This document shows positions 59,032-64,000 of a DNA stretch of 64,000 nt, one piece after another (the stretch's first letter is position 1; each line of letters starts with the position of its first letter). The notes under the pieces were generated by a model, which was not told the DNA's origin, did not search any database, and saw only the letters and a list, made by a program, of their open reading frames with translations. A program made the position numbers and the translations under genes. Source of the DNA: Comamonadaceae bacterium (GTDB lineage: Bacteria > Pseudomonadota > Gammaproteobacteria > Burkholderiales > Burkholderiaceae_C). The DNA is taken from NCBI GenBank assembly GCA_009996515.1, contig JAACZV010000021.1:1-64000 (forward strand). The letters run 5' to 3'.

Positions 59032-60438
59032 ATGTCTGCTGCACTACTTTTGATCGGGGTTCTCACCTATTTCGGGCTGTTGCTCGTGCTCGCGCGGCGC
59101 GTCTCGCACGGTTCCGGGGCTGAGGGTTTCTATGTGGGGGGCCGGGAAAGTCCCTGGCCCATCGTCGCCTTCGGGATGATCGGGACGTCGCTGTCGGGCG
59201 TCACCTTCATCAGCGTGCCGGGTTCGGTCGCGGTCAGCGGCTTCAGCTATCTGCAGGTGACGCTGGGCTATGTGATCGGCTATGTCGTCATCGCCTTCGT
59301 GCTGCTGCCGGCCTACCACCGGCTGCGGCTGGCCTCCATCTACGGCCTGCTGGGCGAGCGCCTGGGGCCGGCCGCGCAGCGGCTAGGCTCGGCCTATTTC
59401 ATCCTCAGCCGCACGCTGGGCGCCACCGCGCGGCTCTACCTGGTCGTGCAGGTGCTGCACACGCTGATCATGGCGCCGCTGGGCGTGCCCTTCGCGGTCG
59501 GCGCGGCCGTGGTGCTGGTGATGATCCTGCTCTACACCGTGGAGGGCGGCGTGAAGGCGCTGGTCTGGACCGACACGCTGCAGACCGCCGGCATGCTGAC
59601 GGGGCTGGTGGTCTGCACCGCGCTGCTGTGGCAGCCCGACGCGCTGCAGCAGATGGATGCCGCGGGCCTGTCGCGCATCTGGGTCAGCGACCCGCTGAGC
59701 CGCGACTTCTCTGTGAAGGCACTGCTGGCCGGCATGTTCATCACCATCGCGATGACCGGGCTGGACCAGGAGATGATGCAGAAGAGCCTGTCGGTGGCCA
59801 AGCTGCGCGACGCGCAGAAGAACCTGCTGGTGCTGGGCGTGCTGATGCTGGTGGTCATCGCCGCCTTCCTGCTGCTGGGCGGCCTGCTCAGCCTGTACGC
59901 CAAGCAGCATGGCATCGCCGCCAGCGGCGACGCGCTGTTCCCCACCGTGGTCATGCAGCATCTGCCGGCCTGGGTGCAGGTGGTCTTCGTGCTGGCGCTG
60001 GTGTCGGCCCTGCTGCCCAGCGCCGACGGCGCGCTGACGGCGCTGACCGCCAGCACCTGCCTGGACCTGCTGCGCATCGGCAAGGAAGACACCCGCACCC
60101 GCCAGCGCGTGCACCTGGGCTTCGCGGTGCTGTTCCTGGCGCTGGTGCTGGGCTTCAAGGCGCTGGACAACGCCAGCATGATCTACCTGATCCTGAAGCT
60201 GGCCGGCTACACCTATGGGCCGCTGCTGGGGCTGTTCGCGTTCGCGATGTTCAGCCCGCGGGCGCTGCCGGGCCGCACGCTGGTGGCGGTCTGCCTGGTC
60301 GCGCCGCTGCTCTGCGCGGTGCTGGACTTCGGCCAGCCCTGGGGCGGCTACCAGATCGGGCTGGAGCTGCTGCTGCTGAACGGGCTGCTGACCTGGGCGG
60401 GGCTGTGGCTGATGGCGCGCGGGCGCCCGGCCCGCTGA
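59032..60438 (+). CDS. Sodium:solute symporter (SSS family)
   Basis: A 468-residue membrane protein with about 13 helices. Family features include GFYVGGRESPWPIVAFGMIGTSLS, GVTFISVPG, the helix 5 region TLGATARLYLV, YTVEGGVKALVWTDTLQ and the sodium-site helix ALVSALLPSADGALTALTAS. It takes up an unknown solute with sodium. It is divergent from the nuclease operon with about 100 bases between starts. The substrate cannot be read from sequence; the sequence is nearer the general SSS group than PutP or PanF. Confidence 0.9.
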   Translation: MSAALLLIGVLTYFGLLLVLARRVSHGSGAEGFYVGGRESPWPIVAFGMIGTSLSGVTFISVPGSVAVSGFSYLQVTLGYVIGYVVIAFVLLPAYHRLRLASIYGLLGERLGPAAQRLGSAYFILSRTLGATARLYLVVQVLHTLIMAPLGVPFAVGAAVVLVMILLYTVEGGVKALVWTDTLQTAGMLTGLVVCTALLWQPDALQQMDAAGLSRIWVSDPLSRDFSVKALLAGMFITIAMTGLDQEMMQKSLSVAKLRDAQKNLLVLGVLMLVVIAAFLLLGGLLSLYAKQHGIAASGDALFPTVVMQHLPAWVQVVFVLALVSALLPSADGALTALTASTCLDLLRIGKEDTRTRQRVHLGFAVLFLALVLGFKALDNASMIYLILKLAGYTYGPLLGLFAFAMFSPRALPGRTLVAVCLVAPLLCAVLDFGQPWGGYQIGLELLLLNGLLTWAGLWLMARGRPAR

Positions 60439-60474
60439 CACGCGGGCGGCATTGCGGCGACACTTCGCCGTTCG

Positions 60475-62253
60475 ATGTCCGCGCCCCCCAGCTCTCCCCC
60501 CGCCTCCCTGACCCGCATGCTCGCCGCCTTCGTGCGCGAGCATTGGCGGGCCTATGCCGCCGCCGGCGCGATGCTGAGCTGCATCGCGCTGCTGACCGTC
60601 TGGATCCCGCGCCAGGTGGGCCATGTGGTCGACGAGCTGGTGGCCGGCGGCCTGCAGGGTGAGGCGCTGCTGCGCCAGCTGGGCCTGCTGGTCGCGGCCG
60701 GCCTGGTCATCTATCTGCTGCGTGCCGGCTGGCGGCTGACGCTGTTCAAGGCCTCGTTCCGGCTCGGCGCGCGGCTGCGCACGCGGCTGTTCGCGCGGCT
60801 GGCGCTGCAGGGGCCGGCCTATTTCCAGGGCCAGCGCACCGGCGACCTGATGGCGCTGGCGACCAACGACATCGACACCGTCGAGCAGGCCGCCGGCGAG
60901 GCCATGCTGGCGGGCTTCGACGGCACGCAGACGCTGCTCCTCGTGCTCGCGATGATGACCCTCGCGATCGACTGGCGGCTGGGCCTCGCGGCCCTCCTGC
61001 CCTTCCCGCTGATGGGGCTGGCCTTCTGGTGGATCTCCCGGCATCTGCACCAGGCCGCGCAGGACTCGCTGACGCGCTTCGGCGACCTCAACCAGCAGGT
61101 GCAGGAAAGCCTGGCCGGCGTGCGCACCGTGCGCGCGCTGGGGCTGGTGGCACGCAGCGAGCAGCAGTTCGGCGCGCTGGCCGACCGCGCGGCCGAGGCG
61201 AGCTTTCGCTCGCAGCGCTGGGAGGCCGCCTACGAGCCGGCGGTGGGCATGACGCTGGCCGCCGCGACGGCCATTGCGCTGGCGGTGGGCGGCTGGCTGG
61301 TGGCGCGCGGCGAGATCAGCATCGGCCAGCTGACCGCCTTCACGATGTACCTGGGCCAGCTGATCTGGCCCATGTTCGCGGCCGGCTGGGTGCTGTCGCT
61401 GCTGGAGCGCGGCCGGGCGGCCTGGGCGCGGCTGGCGCCGGTGCTGGACGCGCCGCTGACGCTGGCCGACGCGGGCCGGGCGGCGCTGCCCGCGGCGGCG
61501 ACGCTGAGGGCCGAGGCGTTGACCTTCAGCTTCCCCGGCGCCAAGCGGGCGGCGCTGGAGGGCGTGGACTTCACGCTGGCGCCGGGCCGCACGCTGGGCA
61601 TCGTCGGCGCGACCGGTGCGGGCAAGTCCACGCTGGTGCGGCTGCTGCTGCGCCAGGCCGAGCCCGACGCGGGCCGGCTGACGCTGGGCGGCGTGGCGCT
61701 GCCGGAGCTGCCGCTCAGCAGCCTGCGCGGCCACATCGCCTGGGTGCCGCAGGAGCCCTTCCTGTTCTCCGCCTCGGTGGCCGACAACATCGCGCTGGCC
61801 AGGCCCGGCGCCGGCCGTGACGAGATCGAAGCCGCGGCGCGGCTGGCGGCCGTCCATGACGACATTGCGCGACTGCCCCAGGGCTATGCGACGGAGGTGG
61901 GCGAGCGCGGCGTCACGCTGTCCGGCGGCCAGCGCCAGCGCGTCGCCATCGCGCGCGCCTTGCTGTCCGACGCGCCGCTGCTGGTGCTGGACGACGCGCT
62001 GTCGGCCGTCGACACCGGCACCGAGACGGCCATCCTGGACCACCTGCGCGAGCTGCGCGCCGCGCGGCCGGACCGCAGCGTCATCGTCATCGCGCACCGT
62101 CTGTCGGCCGTCATGGATGCGGACGAAGTCATCGTGCTCAAGCAGGGGCACGTGATCGAGCGTGGCAGGCACCAGCAACTGCTGGAGCTGGGCGGCTGGT
62201 ACGCGTCGCAATGGCGCTATCAACAGATCGAGGCCAGCCTTGAAGCCGCGTGA
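60475..62253 (+). CDS. ABC exporter half-transporter, MdlA-like subunit
   Basis: 592 residues: six-helix membrane domain (about 20-310) then an ATPase domain. Walker A is GATGAGKS, the signature is LSGGQRQR, and Walker B is LLVLDDALSAVD, in which the usual catalytic Glu is Asp. The H-loop is VIAHRLS. Such a Glu-to-Asp change marks one subunit of heterodimeric exporters such as MdlAB, BmrCD or TM287/288. The second subunit follows after a 173-base gap with a repeat copy. The substrate is probably a lipid or drug and is not known. Confidence 0.9.
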   Translation: MSAPPSSPPASLTRMLAAFVREHWRAYAAAGAMLSCIALLTVWIPRQVGHVVDELVAGGLQGEALLRQLGLLVAAGLVIYLLRAGWRLTLFKASFRLGARLRTRLFARLALQGPAYFQGQRTGDLMALATNDIDTVEQAAGEAMLAGFDGTQTLLLVLAMMTLAIDWRLGLAALLPFPLMGLAFWWISRHLHQAAQDSLTRFGDLNQQVQESLAGVRTVRALGLVARSEQQFGALADRAAEASFRSQRWEAAYEPAVGMTLAAATAIALAVGGWLVARGEISIGQLTAFTMYLGQLIWPMFAAGWVLSLLERGRAAWARLAPVLDAPLTLADAGRAALPAAATLRAEALTFSFPGAKRAALEGVDFTLAPGRTLGIVGATGAGKSTLVRLLLRQAEPDAGRLTLGGVALPELPLSSLRGHIAWVPQEPFLFSASVADNIALARPGAGRDEIEAAARLAAVHDDIARLPQGYATEVGERGVTLSGGQRQRVAIARALLSDAPLLVLDDALSAVDTGTETAILDHLRELRAARPDRSVIVIAHRLSAVMDADEVIVLKQGHVIERGRHQQLLELGGWYASQWRYQQIEASLEAA

Positions 62254-62260
62254 CGTGAAG

Positions 62261-62398
62261 CCCCTCGTCCAGCCGCACACCGCTGAACGCGGTGCGTCTG
62301 GCCGCTCCCCCGAGGGGACGGCGATGCCCGCGGCATCGAGCCGCGAGCACATCGCCAGCGCGGGCCGGCTCGGGAGCGGCCCAGCGCTCGGCCCGCAA
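62261..62398 (+). repeat. Dispersed hairpin repeat, full copy D
   Basis: Between the two exporter genes, 7 bases after a stop. CCCCTCGTCC, an ACCGC-TGAAC-GCGGT loop stem, CTCCCC-CGAGGGGA, central stem at 62320-62356 (GGCGAT-GCCCGCGGC, loop ATCGA, GCCGCGAGC-AC-ATCGCC, one C-A mismatch) and tail CGGGCCG...CGGCCCG. Confidence 0.85.
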
Positions 62399-62426
62399 TG
62401 CCGCAGGGGCGAAATTGAAATCTGAA

Positions 62427-64000
62427 ATGTCGAAGAAGCACGAGAGGCCCTGGCAGAGCGTGGGCCTGCTGCTGGACGCCGCGCGGCCCGAGAAGCCCCA
62501 CCTGCTGTGGGGCGGGCTGTGGCTGGTCATCGCCGCCGGCCTGGAGGTGCTGGCGCCCATACTCGGCAAGCGCTACATCGACCACCATCTGCTGCCCGGC
62601 AACTACGTGCTTGGCGAGATGGCCACGCTGCTGGCCCTGGTGCTGCTGACCGGCTGGGCCGCGTCGTGGATACGTTATGCCCAGCTGTCACGCATGGCCG
62701 GCGTCGCGCGGCGCTCGGTGCTGCGGCTGCGCGAGCGCGTCTACGCGCATGTGCTGGCCTTGCCCATGGCCTTCTTCGACAAGGCCATCACGGGTCAGCT
62801 CGTCAGCCGCGTGACCAACGACACCGAGTCGGTCAACCAGCTCTACCGCCAGGTGCTGTACGTGATGCTGGACTCCACCATCGTCGTCGCCGGTTCGCTG
62901 GTCGCGATGGCGGTGCTGGACTGGCGGCTGATGCTCATCGTCGCGACGCTGGTGCCGGCCATGGTCGTCATCATCCTGGGCTACCAGAAGCTGTCCGCGC
63001 CGGCCGTCGCGCGCACGCGCCAGCTGCGCAGCGACATCAACGCGCAGATGGCCGAGAGCATGGCCGGCATGGCCGTGCTGCAGGCCAGCGGCGCGGCCGG
63101 GCGCTTCGGCCAGCGCTTCGAGACCACCAACGTCGAGCACCGGCTGTCACGCATCGCCGAGCTGCGCGCCAACGCCTGGCTGCTGCGCCCGGCGCTGGAC
63201 CTGATGAACGTGCTGCTGCTGGTGACCGTCATCTACAGCTTCGGCCGGCGCGAGCTGTCCGGGCTGGAAGTGGGCCTGCTGTACGCCTTCCTGGCCTACA
63301 TCGCCCGCGTGGTGGAGCCGCTGATCCAGATCACCATGCAGTTCGGCCAGCTGCAGCAGGCCATGGTGGCGGCCTCGCGCGTGCGCGCGCTGCTGGAGGA
63401 GGATGAGCACCGTGGCCCGGCGCAGGACGGCCGCGGGATCGCGCAGGGCGCCATCCGCATCGAGGGCCTGAGCTTCGGCTACGACCCCGCGCGGCCGGTG
63501 CTGCACGGCATCGCCGTCGACATCCCGGCCGGCAGCTTCGTCGGCATCGTGGGCCACACCGGCAGCGGCAAGAGCACGCTGCTGTCGCTGCTGCTGCGCT
63601 TCTACACGGCGCAGGCGGGCCGCATCACGGTGGACGGCCAGCCGCTGGCCAGCGTGCCCGACGCCGCCTTCCGCGACGCCGTGGGCCTGGTGCCGCAGGA
63701 GCCCTGGCTGATGTCGGCCAGCGTGCGCGACAACATCGCGATGGGCCGGCCCGGCATCTCCGACGAGGAAGTCGAGGAGGCCGCCCGCGCCGCCCGCGCC
63801 CATGACTTCATCGCCGCCTTGCCGCAGGGCTACGACACCCGGCTGGGCGAGGGCGGCGCACGCGTGTCCACCGGCCAGAAGCAGCTGCTCGCGATGGCGC
63901 GGGCGCTGGCCGGCACGCCGCGCATCCTGTTCCTGGACGAGGCCACCAGCAACATCGACAGCGCCACCGAGCGCCTGGTCGGCGAGGCGCTGGCCGCGCT
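62427..64000 (+). CDS. ABC exporter half-transporter, MdlB-like subunit, 3' partial
   Basis: About 524 residues are inside the window and the frame runs off the right edge. The six-helix membrane domain (about 20-320) is followed by the ATPase domain with Walker A GHTGSGKS, Walker [13 protein letters not shown] (catalytic Glu present) and a changed signature VSTGQKQ instead of LSGGQ. A non-canonical signature here with a Glu-to-Asp change in the partner means one ATP site is degenerate and one active, as in MdlAB-type heterodimers. The ATG was chosen where the family N-terminus starts. Confidence 0.9.
   Translation, partial: MSKKHERPWQSVGLLLDAARPEKPHLLWGGLWLVIAAGLEVLAPILGKRYIDHHLLPGNYVLGEMATLLALVLLTGWAASWIRYAQLSRMAGVARRSVLRLRERVYAHVLALPMAFFDKAITGQLVSRVTNDTESVNQLYRQVLYVMLDSTIVVAGSLVAMAVLDWRLMLIVATLVPAMVVIILGYQKLSAPAVARTRQLRSDINAQMAESMAGMAVLQASGAAGRFGQRFETTNVEHRLSRIAELRANAWLLRPALDLMNVLLLVTVIYSFGRRELSGLEVGLLYAFLAYIARVVEPLIQITMQFGQLQQAMVAASRVRALLEEDEHRGPAQDGRGIAQGAIRIEGLSFGYDPARPVLHGIAVDIPAGSFVGIVGHTGSGKSTLLSLLLRFYTAQAGRITVDGQPLASVPDAAFRDAVGLVPQEPWLMSASVRDNIAMGRPGISDEEVEEAARAARAHDFIAALPQGYDTRLGEGGARVSTGQKQLLAMARALAGTPRILFLDEATSNIDSATERLVGEALAA

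Noticed and set aside
59383..62352. 989-codon open frame on the minus strand opposite the symporter and ABC exporter
   Set aside because: Gln/Arg/His-rich shadow frame; the plus strand has two well-conserved transporters.

Overview
The window is chromosomal DNA of a high-GC betaproteobacterium, most likely a Burkholderiales member of the Roseateles/Pelomonas/Rubrivivax type. The grounds are a complete division and cell wall (dcw) cluster ending in lpxC, a dusB-fis-purH block, two PEP-CTERM proteins, a CIRCE-controlled groESL operon, frequent GTG starts, and very GC-rich third codon positions. The exact genus cannot be fixed without a database. The DNA looks like core chromosome: there is no prophage, integron, CRISPR array, rRNA or tRNA, and no insertion sequence with a transposase.

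Layout. 1-4.7 kb: the 3' part of an O-GlcNAc-transferase-like gene, groEL/groES on the minus strand with terminator, CIRCE and promoter, and a PEP-CTERM protein. 4.9-9.2 kb: a LysR regulator and a four-gene glutamate/aspartate-type ABC importer. 9.4-14.5 kb: a tightly overlapping run of pyrC, a NYN-domain protein, a DUF3025 protein, a trypsin-like protease and an FHA membrane protein. 14.5-20.4 kb: cysK, RNase P RNA, a Bcr/CflA efflux pump, a periplasmic alpha-carbonic anhydrase and a hybrid histidine kinase. 20.4-38.6 kb: the dcw cluster mraZ-rsmH-ftsL-ftsI-murE-murF-mraY-murD-ftsW-murG-murC-ddl-ftsQ-ftsA-ftsZ. 38.7-41.9 kb: a membrane histidine kinase between ftsZ and lpxC, a possible leader ORF, lpxC and a small membrane protein. 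42-47.9 kb: an exported repeat protein, an M32 carboxypeptidase, a YqaA-type membrane protein, dusB, fis and purH. 48.3-54.6 kb: aldehyde dehydrogenase, GMC oxidoreductase, TPR protein, PlsC-like and CdsA-like lipid enzymes, and ruvC. 54.8-59 kb, minus strand: a guanidinium exporter behind a guanidine-II riboswitch, a PEP-CTERM protein and an ExeM/NucH-type nuclease. 59-64 kb: a sodium:solute symporter and a two-subunit ABC exporter that runs off the end.

How the genes work together. The central 17 kb encodes nearly the whole route from UDP-MurNAc to lipid II plus the divisome proteins that use it, with most neighbours overlapping by 1-11 bases. The flanking genes are largely housekeeping (chaperonin, pyrimidine, purine and cysteine synthesis, tRNA modification, recombination).

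The most notable unexplained structure is a dispersed, hairpin-rich intergenic repeat. Five full or near-full copies (about 9.2, 35.1, 48.0, 54.7 and 62.3 kb) and three short variants (8.3, 32.6 and 42.9 kb) were found by eye. Its central stem shows compensatory base changes between copies. Two copies inside the dcw cluster end in the apparent ribosome binding sites of murC and ftsQ. Other notable signals are a class II guanidine riboswitch, many starts with a -10-like hexamer 6-8 bases upstream and no Shine-Dalgarno sequence (probable leaderless mRNAs), and a 26-codon ORF ending one base before lpxC.
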